This document shows, piece by piece, positions 1-6,017 of a DNA stretch of 8,736 bases. This stretch comes from Methanosarcinales archaeon (GTDB lineage: Archaea; Halobacteriota; Methanosarcinia; Methanosarcinales; Methanogasteraceae), in assembly GCA_030666765.1 (NCBI GenBank), contig DAOUXE010000028.1, positions 1 through 8,736 of the forward strand. Direction: 5' to 3'. Position 1 is the first letter of the stretch, and every line of letters starts with the position of its first letter. The notes below the pieces were generated by a model. The model made no database searches. It was not told the origin of the DNA and saw only the letters and a program-made list of their open reading frames with translations. The position numbers were made by a program, and so were the translations under genes.

Positions 1-327
1 AAATTTTCTCTGGAGGCGCAACAAAGACATTTAGAAGAAGAAATAAATTACGCTCTTTTGAATCTTTTTATTTATGAAGAAAATGAAATATTCAAAAAAT
101 ACACTTTGAGAGGACGGGAGATAACATATTATATGATAAATTTTAGAGATATTTATACAATGAAATGTGCAATGATAAAAAGACCAGAAGAACTAAAACC
201 AGAAGATGCCCCAATAATAGAATCGAAAGTTTTACAATTATCCATTCAAGCAAGATCTGAATTGAGAGATAAGATTGTTTTCTACTATTCAAGAATTCCA
301 GAAGAGGATGAGATATTAGAGGATTAG
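1..327 (+). CDS. Unrecognised protein, C-terminal part (5' end outside window)
   Basis: The reading frame is open from the first base of the window to a TAG at 325-327, immediately followed by an in-frame TGA (328-330), so about 108 codons of a longer gene are visible. A TTG at 58 could be called as a start, but the frame continues upstream without a stop and the first codons already look coding (a Glu/Gln-rich helix), so I treat the gene as partial. The visible product is rich in Lys, Glu, Ile and Tyr, probably helical, with no membrane segment and an acidic end (EEDEILED). I do not recognise the family. The gene is much more AT-rich than leuS and the ftsY operon, which suggests a separate, possibly horizontally acquired, origin. 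A MITE-like element sits 13 bp beyond the stop. Confidence 0.55.
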   Translation, partial: KFSLEAQQRHLEEEINYALLNLFIYEENEIFKKYTLRGREITYYMINFRDIYTMKCAMIKRPEELKPEDAPIIESKVLQLSIQARSELRDKIVFYYSRIPEEDEILED

Positions 328-340
328 TGAAACAGAGATG

Positions 341-349
341 TAGAGCATT
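341..349 (+). repeat. Left copy of 9-bp target-site duplication (TAGAGCATT)
   Basis: TAGAGCATT at 341-349 is repeated perfectly at 530-538. The two copies directly abut the outer ends of the inverted repeats of the 350-529 element. This is the arrangement left by transposase-mediated insertion with a 9-bp staggered cut. Confidence 0.65.
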
Positions 350-529
350 CAGCAATTCCCGTTATGGCTGTAAACGCATACAAGCGAAGGCTTGTTCATT
401 TACCATTTCGTAAACATTTTATGATATTGCGTGCTTCTACTCGCCATGTCATAAGGCAAATCAACAACGAGCGGCGGTATGATTTCAGATAGCTTGGATA
501 AAAACAAAATAAGAGAGCGGGAATTGCTG
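350..529. mobile_element. MITE-like non-autonomous element, 180 bp, 12-bp terminal inverted repeats
   Basis: The ends are perfect 12-bp inverted repeats: CAGCAATTCCCG at 350-361 and CGGGAATTGCTG at 518-529. The element is flanked immediately by the 9-bp direct repeat TAGAGCATT. The body is too short for a transposase, so it would need to be mobilised in trans. It contains a 42-codon ATG frame (364-492, plus strand) encoding a very Arg/Lys/His-rich peptide that I do not recognise; this may be a scrap of a parent element's gene or chance. A 9-bp duplication is typical of the IS1 family and of IS10/IS50-like IS4 members, but the end sequence is not one I can assign to a family. The perfect flanking repeats suggest a fairly recent insertion. 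Confidence 0.6.
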
Positions 530-538
530 TAGAGCATT
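530..538 (+). repeat. Right copy of 9-bp target-site duplication (TAGAGCATT)
   Basis: This is the perfect match to 341-349, directly outside the right inverted repeat of the 350-529 element. Flanking identity extends by one G if the outermost base of the inverted repeat is included. Confidence 0.65.
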
Positions 539-677
539 TAGCGTGTTAATAGCATTTAATAGGGATTTTGCTTACTGCTGGCTACGTGCTTTTTGACATT
601 CTATCCCATCCGTCCACGCTCACCCCACACCCGACCTCTAGCCCGCGGATGCTCCCGAATTCATTGCGGAGTAGCGC

Positions 678-729
678 GGATGGGGCTTAACCCACGCCTC
701 GTTTCTTCCACGCCAAGCCCCAAATATCC
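678..729. other. Possible RNA hairpin in the leuS upstream region
   Basis: GGGGCTT (682-688) is perfectly complementary to AAGCCCC (715-721). The stem continues outward with GGAT (678-681) pairing to ATCC (726-729) after a 4-nt bulge, around a 26-nt loop. This could be part of a structured leader or a small RNA on either strand, but 11 paired bases in GC-rich DNA can also arise by chance. No T-tract follows on the plus strand, so it is not an obvious terminator. Confidence 0.2.
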
Positions 730-789
730 AAAAGCATACAAGTCAGAACCAGAGCGCCAGATGAATTGACACCCCAGCAGGTAAGAAAT

Positions 790-797
790 CTTAAAGT
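790..797 (+). promoter_or_regulatory. Weak TATA-like element for leuS
   Basis: CTTAAAGT lies about 31 bases before the leuS ATG. An archaeal TATA box there would place transcription start close to the start codon and give a leaderless or very short leader mRNA. That fits the absence of a convincing Shine-Dalgarno sequence before leuS; only GGTCGAT is seen. The match to the archaeal TATA consensus is partial. Confidence 0.25.
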
Positions 798-827
798 ACA
801 GCCGAGTTTCAAATTCCTCTGGTCGAT

Positions 828-3734
828 ATGCAATACAATCCACAGACGATCGAGAGAAAATGGCAGGAAAGATGGGACGCAGAACGGATATTCCAGCCAG
901 AGGTATCCGGTAAAGAGAAATACTTCATAACTATTCCATATCCATACTTAAACGGAAATTTACATGCCGGTCATACCAGAACATTTACCATAGGCGATGT
1001 TATAGCCAGATACCAGCGGATGCTTGGACGAAACGTCCTCTTTCCGATGGGCTTTCATGCAACAGGCACCCCGCTCATAGGTCTTGCCGAATTGATCGCA
1101 AAACGCGATCCTGAAACCATGCGCGTCTACACCGAACTGCACGGCATCCCTGCAGACGTGCTTGAGACGCTTGACTCTCCTGAATCGCTTGCCGAATATT
1201 TCGGCAGGGAGGCAGAGGCTGTGATGCGGAAGGTGGGATTCTCCATCGACTGGACACGGAGGTTCACAACGATCGATCCTGCTTACAAGAAGTTTATTGA
1301 ATGGCAGTTTAATCGACTGTATGACCTCGGTTACGTCGTCAAGGGCTCGCATCCGGTGCGGTGGTGTCCGAATGATGAAAATCCGGTAGAGGATCATGAT
1401 CTTCTCCACGGGGAGGGTGCAAACATCCTCGATTACACATTACTCAAGTTCAGACTCAAATCGGTTGGATCAGATGCACCGGACGGATGGATTCTCCCGT
1501 GCGCGACGCTCCGCCCTGAAACCGTATTCGGTGTTACGAACCTCTGGATCAATCCTGATGTCGTGTATGCTAAAGTAGGCGTCAATTCCGAGCAGTGGAT
1601 CGTTTCTGAGGAAGCGTACCTGAAACTTACCTACACCGACAAAGAAGTTAAAAAGACCGGCGAGATCAGCGGGAAGGATCTCATCGGAAAGACTGTCCGA
1701 AATCCGGTGATCGAGCATGATGCGCTGATCCTGCCTGCAAGTTTTGTTGATCCTGCAAACGGAAGCGGGGTCGTGATGAGCGTTCCGGCACATGCGCCTT
1801 ATGACTATCTGGCGCTAAGGGACCTTAAGGGGGTTGAACTCATCGAATATGGCATCCTCGATCTCTCGGACATCGAGCTGATCTCGCTTATCGAGGTTCC
1901 TGGGATGGGTGAGTTCCCTGCTGTCGAGATTGTGGAGGAACTTGATGTTAAGGATCAGTCGGATCCGCTTGCAGAGAAGGCTACAAAACTCGTCTACAGG
2001 AGGGAGTTTCACCACGGGGTGCTTAAGGAGAATACAGGTAAATACAGCGGGACTCCGGTCTCAAAGATAAAGGACGTCCTGACACGCGATCTCATCGAAG
2101 AGAACCTCGCAGACGTCTTTTATGAGTTCAGCGAACTGCCCGTGGTGTGCAGATGCGGGACGACCTGCGTTGTTGCGATGGTTAGGGATCAGTGGTTCCT
2201 CAACTATTCTAACCCGGACTGGAAGGATAAGGTGTATGCGCACCTCGCCCGTATGCGAATCATCCCTGATGAACTGACGCCCGAGTTCGAGAACAAGATC
2301 GACTGGCTGAAGGACAAGGCGTGTGCCCGCAGAAAAGGGCTTGGAACGAGACTTCCGTGTGATAACGAGTGGCTCATCGAGTCTCTTGCAGATTCGACGA
2401 TTTATATGGCGTATTATGTCATCTCAAAGTATATAGACAGGCTGAATGTAGAACAACTCACGCCCGAGTTCTTTGATTATGTGCTTCTCGGAGAGGGAAG
2501 CGCTGATGGCACGCCTGCTCCACGGGATCTCGTGGAGCAGATACACCGCGACTTTGAGTACTGGTATCCGGTCGATATCAGGTCATCAGGGAAGGATCTC
2601 GTCCCGAATCACCTCTTATTTTTCCTATTCCACCACGTAGCCCTATTTCCCGAGGATAAACTTCCGGAAGCGATCGCGGTAAATGGCTTCGTCTCTCTTG
2701 AAGGAGAGAAGATGAGCAAGTCAAAAGGACCTCTGCTTACGCTTAACCAGTCGATCGATGATTACGGCGCTGACGTAGTGCGCCTCTACATCCTCGGCGC
2801 TGCTGAGCAGACACAGGATGCGGACTGGCGATCCGAGGGCGCCAAAAGCACGCATAAGCAACTGGAGCGGTTCTATAACACCGTACGCGATATCGTCGAG
2901 ACGCCAGAGCCGGATGGCGGTGTAGCGCAAGAAATAGAGCCAGGCCCAGAGCCAGAGATCATCGATAGGTGGATGATGAGCCGGCTCCAGCACCGGATCG
3001 CAGAAACGAGCACGGCTCTCGATGTGCTTCGCACGAGACATGCGCTTCAGAACGCATTTTACCTGCTGATGAACGATCTTAAGTGGTACCAGCGAAGAGG
3101 CGGTACAGCATCCCTGAAAGATATCGCAAGCGTCTGGATCCGGCTGATGGCTCCGTTCACGCCGCATGTCTGTGAGGAGTTGTGGGCGGCGGCAGGAAAC
3201 GACGGTTCGGTCTCGCTTTCAGAGTATCCAGTCCCGGATCTAAGTTTAGTCGACAGATATTCCGAGATAGCAGAGGAACTGGTGGAAAACACGCTTGGAG
3301 ACATAGAGGAGATCGTTAGGGTGACAGGGATAAAGCCTGGGAAGATCACGCTCTTCACATCCCCTGTCTGGAAGAACGCCGCATTCAAGGCCGCTCTTCT
3401 GGCGAAGCAGTCAGGAAGACTGGAGATGGGCGCTCTGATGAAGGAGTTGATGCAGAATCCCGAGATCAAGAGACATGCACGCGAGGTTCCGAAGTTTGCG
3501 CAGTCGTTGGTCAAGGATGTGCAGAGATGGAGTGACGAACAGGTCGCAGACTCCGCCAGATCGGTGGATGAACCGGATGTACTCTTGGAATCTTCTGTTT
3601 TCATCGAGAAGGAGTTTAACTGCGCAGTTGAAGTCATGGACGCGGATTCTGCCGGGGATGGCGTTGATCCACAGGGTAAGCGAAGATTTGCAGAACCGGG
3701 GAGACCTGCTATTTATATTGAGGCGCGGCAGTGA
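828..3734 (+). CDS. leuS: Leucyl-tRNA synthetase, archaeal/eukaryotic type
   Basis: This cytoplasmic class I aminoacyl-tRNA synthetase charges tRNA-Leu with leucine using ATP. The 968-residue product has the usual length for archaeal LeuRS. Visible landmarks, in order, are: the HIGH-type motif HAGH (46-49) after PYPYLNGN; the CP1 editing domain with its threonine-rich segment CATLRPET (225-232) and a conserved-looking Asp326 in HAPYDY; a Cys-rich CRCGTTC knuckle (441-447); the ADSTIYMAYY and SSGKDL blocks; the KMSKS loop (628-632); an anticodon-binding helical domain; and a C-terminal tail ending in GRPAIYIEARQ, the region that in archaeal LeuRS contacts the long variable arm of tRNA-Leu. ATG 828 is the first start after an in-frame TAA at 792-794 and gives the family-typical beginning MQYNPQTIERKWQ. 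Its last ~175 bp recur, diverged, at 5071-5254. Confidence 0.97.
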   Translation: MQYNPQTIERKWQERWDAERIFQPEVSGKEKYFITIPYPYLNGNLHAGHTRTFTIGDVIARYQRMLGRNVLFPMGFHATGTPLIGLAELIAKRDPETMRVYTELHGIPADVLETLDSPESLAEYFGREAEAVMRKVGFSIDWTRRFTTIDPAYKKFIEWQFNRLYDLGYVVKGSHPVRWCPNDENPVEDHDLLHGEGANILDYTLLKFRLKSVGSDAPDGWILPCATLRPETVFGVTNLWINPDVVYAKVGVNSEQWIVSEEAYLKLTYTDKEVKKTGEISGKDLIGKTVRNPVIEHDALILPASFVDPANGSGVVMSVPAHAPYDYLALRDLKGVELIEYGILDLSDIELISLIEVPGMGEFPAVEIVEELDVKDQSDPLAEKATKLVYRREFHHGVLKENTGKYSGTPVSKIKDVLTRDLIEENLADVFYEFSELPVVCRCGTTCVVAMVRDQWFLNYSNPDWKDKVYAHLARMRIIPDELTPEFENKIDWLKDKACARRKGLGTRLPCDNEWLIESLADSTIYMAYYVISKYIDRLNVEQLTPEFFDYVLLGEGSADGTPAPRDLVEQIHRDFEYWYPVDIRSSGKDLVPNHLLFFLFHHVALFPEDKLPEAIAVNGFVSLEGEKMSKSKGPLLTLNQSIDDYGADVVRLYILGAAEQTQDADWRSEGAKSTHKQLERFYNTVRDIVETPEPDGGVAQEIEPGPEPEIIDRWMMSRLQHRIAETSTALDVLRTRHALQNAFYLLMNDLKWYQRRGGTASLKDIASVWIRLMAPFTPHVCEELWAAAGNDGSVSLSEYPVPDLSLVDRYSEIAEELVENTLGDIEEIVRVTGIKPGKITLFTSPVWKNAAFKAALLAKQSGRLEMGALMKELMQNPEIKRHAREVPKFAQSLVKDVQRWSDEQVADSARSVDEPDVLLESSVFIEKEFNCAVEVMDADSAGDGVDPQGKRRFAEPGRPAIYIEARQ
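3561..3734 (+). repeat. leuS 3' end, intact member of a diverged direct repeat
   Basis: The final 58 codons of leuS, stop included, are repeated in the same orientation at 5080-5254. By hand alignment I count about 30 substitutions and one extra base over 174 positions, roughly 83% identity. Many differences in the last 39 codons are synonymous third-position changes. The repeat ends at the leuS stop codon; the flanking sequences beyond the two stops are unrelated. Confidence 0.85.
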
Positions 3735-3763
3735 TTCAACTAACTCGAACCCGGGCAAATACC

Positions 3764-3773
3764 CTTAAATAAT
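3764..3773 (+). promoter_or_regulatory. TATA-like element upstream of the TM/coiled-coil/TPR gene
   Basis: CTTAAATAAT begins 30 bases before the ATG at 3794. That spacing fits an archaeal TATA box with transcription starting at or very near the start codon. It implies that the inserted gene brought its own promoter rather than relying on read-through from leuS. Confidence 0.35.
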
Positions 3774-3793
3774 ATCGCGATGACGGTGCTTTG

Positions 3794-3919
3794 ATGAGTT
3801 CACTCCTTGGAATCGGCTTGGAAATCTGGATTGGTATTGTTGCGATATTGATTGCAGTCATCATACCTTCGGTTGCAATCATCAGATGGACTGGGAAGTT
3901 GGAAGAGTGGACTGGATAA
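3794..3919 (+). CDS. Single-pass membrane anchor peptide; N-terminal fragment of a frameshifted gene
   Basis: This frame encodes 41 residues starting MSSLLGIGLEIW. A long hydrophobic helix (about residues 11-30, rich in Ile, Val and Ala) is followed by RWTGKLEEWTG. It is too short to be in most automatic gene calls. The stop TAA (3917-3919) looks accidental: removing one base near 3911-3917 joins GAG TGG to CTG GAT AAT TGG AGG AAG. This continues a charged helix (EEW-LDNWRKDVD) in the frame that stays open to 4151. I therefore read it as the start of a gene that also includes the fragments 3852-4151 and 4126-5049. The intact product would be a membrane-anchored protein with a cytoplasmic coiled coil and TPR domain. 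A genuine small membrane protein is the alternative. Confidence 0.5.
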   Translation: MSSLLGIGLEIWIGIVAILIAVIIPSVAIIRWTGKLEEWTG

Positions 3920-4151
3920 TTGGAGGAAGGATGTCGATACGACATTAAATGATCTAAAAGAAGATAAGTGGAAACTTCGTTCAGATTTTAAAATAATGAG
4001 AGAATCTGTTGATGCGATTAAAAACAGTGTTGAGGCTATTGAAACCGAGTTGGTAAAATCGATAAAGAATGGAATGGTTGGCTATCACAGCCCATTTGTT
4101 GCATCACCAAAAGCAATAGAAGTTCTTGAACGAATCAGTCTGCTGGACTGA
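3852..4151 (+). CDS. Coiled-coil fragment, middle piece of the frameshifted TPR gene
   Basis: The open frame begins at a TTG (3852), but its meaningful part starts near 3912 with LDNWRKDVD. Before that the frame overlaps the membrane-anchor fragment and reads as nonsense (QSSYLRLQSS). The useful part is a heptad-like Lys/Glu/Asp helix followed by GYHSPFVASPKAIEVLERISLLD. The HSP-to-Ala/Pro stretch before a short helix resembles a linker I associate with small single-TM archaeal proteins; this recollection is weak. The TGA at 4149-4151 is bypassed by dropping one T, giving SLLD-EIDTNYSRI in the frame of the downstream TPR fragment. No ribosome-binding site supports independent translation. It is most likely part of a pseudogene or a gene with sequencing errors. 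Confidence 0.4.
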   Translation: MQSSYLRLQSSDGLGSWKSGLDNWRKDVDTTLNDLKEDKWKLRSDFKIMRESVDAIKNSVEAIETELVKSIKNGMVGYHSPFVASPKAIEVLERISLLD

Positions 4152-5049
4152 GATCGATACAAACTATTCGCGCATCGTTGAGAAGGTTAATGAACGATCA
4201 AAATTACCCATTTATAGCGACATCAAGAGCCTGGAGAGAAGATTTATCGAAATAGCTCCTGGTGTGATCCACGAATTGATCAGAGCAGGCAAAATCGAGG
4301 AGAAGAAAATCGATATCGCGATGGATAAGTTAGGGGAAATATTTAAACCGAGTGCTGCAAGTTATTATGGTGTTCTTCTGGTGATAACTGCTTATATCCT
4401 GGAGAAAGTGAGAGATAAAGGATATCCGACAGATGTTTCGATTGTTTATAGCCAGATTGGTGCGATGAGTTCCGAAAGCCCGGATGAATTGCTGGAAATG
4501 TTTGGTGGAGATTTGGATCAAGCGATAGAAAGTCACGAAACAGCGATTAGGTCGCTTGAAGAAATCGATTCGGAGGACTTAGCAGAGAAGCAGATGAGGC
4601 TGGCATTACTATATAAGATGGCTGGAAGAACAGATGAGGCACTTGAACAGTTGAAAGAGGCTATAGCCCAGAAACCAGAGTTTGCAACAGCTCATTACAA
4701 TCTCGGAAATCTGTTAAAAGATCTGAAACAGTATGATGATGCAGAGAAAGAGTATAGAGAAGCGATAAGGGTAGATCCGGATGATGCAATAGCTCATTAT
4801 AATATAGGGGTTCTGTTATACGATCTGAAACAGTATGATGAAGCAGAAGAAGAATGGAGAGTTGCTATAAGAGCAAATCCGGATTTTGCAAAGGCTCACA
4901 ACAACCTCGGCTTCCTCCTATCAGCATTAGATCGTAAAGAAGAGGCGATACTGGAATTTAACACAGCATTGAACCTGAAAGATCAACTCCCAGATAAAGG
5001 CGAAAGAATTATGCAGGCATTAGAATCGTTAAAAACATCCCAATCATAA
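4126..5049 (+). CDS. TPR-repeat protein; C-terminal and largest piece of the frameshifted gene
   Basis: The frame is open from TTG 4126 to TAA 5047-5049 (307 codons). The first ~8 residues (MNESVCWT) overlap the previous frame and are probably not real; the protein proper starts around EIDTNYSRI. Residues ~20-130 are a helical domain of unknown function containing a hydrophobic helix (YYGVLLVITAYIL). Residues 152-287 are four consecutive 34-residue tetratricopeptide repeats with canonical Leu/Gly/Tyr/Ala/Pro positions (for example AHYNLGNLL and PDFAKAHNNLG). TPRs are protein-binding scaffolds; the partner cannot be inferred. No clear Shine-Dalgarno precedes 4126, consistent with translation originally entering from 3794. 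The composition is more AT-rich than leuS and ftsY, suggesting acquisition. Confidence 0.7.
   Translation: MNESVCWTEIDTNYSRIVEKVNERSKLPIYSDIKSLERRFIEIAPGVIHELIRAGKIEEKKIDIAMDKLGEIFKPSAASYYGVLLVITAYILEKVRDKGYPTDVSIVYSQIGAMSSESPDELLEMFGGDLDQAIESHETAIRSLEEIDSEDLAEKQMRLALLYKMAGRTDEALEQLKEAIAQKPEFATAHYNLGNLLKDLKQYDDAEKEYREAIRVDPDDAIAHYNIGVLLYDLKQYDEAEEEWRVAIRANPDFAKAHNNLGFLLSALDRKEEAILEFNTALNLKDQLPDKGERIMQALESLKTSQS
4681..4986 (+). repeat. Three TPR units as 102-bp DNA repeats
   Basis: Units 4681-4782, 4783-4884 and 4885-4986 each encode one 34-residue TPR. The first two are also similar as DNA: 20 identical bases at 4720-4739 recur at 4822-4841, exactly 102 bp apart. This indicates unit duplication within the gene. 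A more diverged TPR precedes them, from about 4579. Confidence 0.75.
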
Positions 5050-5070
5050 CCGAAAAATCCTATATGAGAT

Positions 5071-5254
5071 CGCGTCGATCCGGTGGATGAAACGGGTGCG
5101 CTCTCCGAATTTTCTTTTTTCATCGAGAAGGGTTTTTAACTGCGCAGTTGCGGTCGTGGGCGCGGATTCTGCCGGGGACGGTGTTGATCCACAGGGTAAG
5201 CGGAGATTTGCGGAATCCGGTAGACCTGCGATCTATATCGAGAAGCAGGAATGA
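5071..5254 (+). pseudogene. Stranded, frameshifted 3' fragment of leuS
   Basis: This segment encodes the C-terminal ~58 residues of LeuRS. From 5080 it reads PVDETGALSEFSFFIEKG and hits TAA at 5137-5139. One extra base in the T-run at 5133-5137 shifts the frame. After it the sequence continues NCAVAVVGADSAGDG to the end IYIEKQE, with TGA at 5252-5254. Over the last 39 residues I count 32 identical to the leuS copy. There is no start codon context, synthetase core or KMSKS region, so it cannot be functional. It lies between the TPR gene and the DUF2124 operon and marks where the original leuS terminus probably was. Homology becomes doubtful upstream of 5080; 5071 is my outer estimate. Confidence 0.85.
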
Positions 5255-5354
5255 TCCATATCCGATCCGGTTTCGGATGAGACTATGCTAGGCAGCCCGG
5301 CACCATCGAAAGGTTGTTATACTGGTAGCCAGAAACCCACGGTTGTGATGCATA

Positions 5355-5822
5355 ATGAAAGAGATCAGCACCTCATCAGGACTCGGAGGCATCCTGAATG
5401 CCTTTCGGAATCTCACCAAAGAATCAAAGCGGATAACGTTTGTCGGCACTCCCGGGTTCTGCGCCCCGTTTGCAGAACTGATTGCATATCCTATCAGGGA
5501 TGCGGGCAAGGAGTTGGCGTTTGTCGCCAACCTCGACTTTGATGGTGCGAAGAAAATCGTGTATACGAGCCATGGCATGCAGATGGCTGAGAATACCGAT
5601 GCTTCCGCTGATACAGTAGCGATACTCGGCGGTCTTGCGATGCCAAAGATCAGCGTCGATGTTCATGCCCTGAAGTCGATGATCGATCGCATTCACGGAG
5701 GAGACGGAATGCTCATCGGTGTCTGCTTCATGAGTATCTTCGAGCTGGAAGGATGGTACGACATCCTCGATTTCGATTATATGATCGATACCCATACAAG
5801 TGTTAAGATTCTTGAGAAGTGA
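5355..5822 (+). CDS. DUF2124-like conserved archaeal protein
   Basis: The product has 155 residues with no signal peptide or membrane helix. It appears to be an alpha/beta protein: a strand KRITFVGTPG followed by FCAPFAELIAYPIRDAG, then ELAFVANLDFDG, VAILGGLAMPKISVD, and MLIGVCFMSIFELEGWYD near the end. The pattern of a Gly/Pro turn after a first hydrophobic strand, with later glycine-rich turns, looks Rossmann-like. I recognise the overall pattern as DUF2124, an uncharacterised family known mainly from methanogenic archaea; no biochemical role is established that I know of. ATG 5355 is preceded by GGTTGTGAT (5341-5349), a partial Shine-Dalgarno match at suitable distance. The gene ends 6 bp before rpl18a, so it is probably the first gene of that operon. 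An alternative is another uncharacterised alpha/beta family. Confidence 0.7.
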   Translation: MKEISTSSGLGGILNAFRNLTKESKRITFVGTPGFCAPFAELIAYPIRDAGKELAFVANLDFDGAKKIVYTSHGMQMAENTDASADTVAILGGLAMPKISVDVHALKSMIDRIHGGDGMLIGVCFMSIFELEGWYDILDFDYMIDTHTSVKILEK

Positions 5823-5828
5823 TATAAT

Positions 5829-6017
5829 ATGACAAAAGAGTTTATAGTCATCGGAACGTTCAAAGCCGGTTCGAGTCGAGAGCGGTTTACCAAGACGGTA
5901 AGCAGCCAGAACCGGAAAAACGCAATCGAGAAAGTGTATTCGCTCATCGGAAGCAAACATCGGCTGAAGAGAAATTTTATTGATATAACAGACATTTCGG
6001 AGACAGGGTCATCATGA
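5829..6017 (+). CDS. rpl18a: Large ribosomal subunit protein eL20 (LX / L18Ae)
   Basis: The 62-residue basic protein matches the archaeal LX family: EFIVIGTFKAG, a strand carrying FTKTVSSQNRKNAIEKVYSLIGSKHRLKRNFIDI, and a short acidic tail. It is a component of the large ribosomal subunit shared by archaea and eukaryotes but absent from bacteria; the family is short, so this length is normal. GAAGTGAT, overlapping the stop of the preceding gene, lies just before ATG 5829 and can serve as the ribosome-binding site. Its stop overlaps the start of pfdA in an ATGA, implying translational coupling. In many euryarchaea LX sits between aIF6 and prefoldin alpha; here a DUF2124-like gene takes the upstream position. 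Confidence 0.92.
   Translation: MTKEFIVIGTFKAGSSRERFTKTVSSQNRKNAIEKVYSLIGSKHRLKRNFIDITDISETGSS

Larger units (their letters stand above)
539..827. other. Intergenic region upstream of leuS, no gene supported
   Basis: This stretch of nearly 290 bases has no plus-strand frame leading into leuS and no recognisable tRNA, rRNA or signal-recognition-particle RNA. Its left part is AT-rich, with short repeats of TAATAG around 546-562; the right part (about 600-780) is GC-rich. A minus-strand frame of 60 codons (661-843) crosses it but runs into the start of leuS and has no recognisable product, so I do not call it. It contains a possible hairpin at 678-729 and a weak TATA-like element at 790-797. 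Confidence 0.6.

Noticed and set aside
539..827. Search for a tRNA, SRP RNA or box C/D small RNA in the leuS upstream region
   Set aside because: There is no T-loop GTTCRA motif with an acceptor stem, and no paired C and D boxes at suitable distances. Only an isolated hairpin is visible.
661..843. 60-codon minus-strand frame overlapping the start of leuS
   Set aside because: It overlaps the leuS start region, ends without recognisable domains, has no ribosome-binding site, and lies in a stretch otherwise read as non-coding.
960..3758. Several minus-strand and alternative plus-strand frames of 60-192 codons within leuS
   Set aside because: They are shadows of the leuS coding frame, with unnatural composition (Ser/Arg/Cys-rich) and no domains; the longest, at 3059-3637, is entirely antisense to LeuRS.
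4681..4986. Regular 102-bp repeats as a possible CRISPR or satellite array
   Set aside because: The repeats keep the reading frame, encode 34-residue TPR units and have no spacers; they are protein repeats.
5260..5278. ATCCGA/TCGGAT hairpin just after the stranded leuS stop as a terminator
   Set aside because: The stem is only six base pairs with no following T-run; archaeal termination does not usually rely on such a stem, so it is likely chance.
5285..5578. Plus-strand frame 5285-5542 and minus-strand frame 5288-5578 at the start of the DUF2124-like gene
   Set aside because: Both overlap a better-supported frame with a plausible start and operon spacing, and their translations show no coherent pattern.
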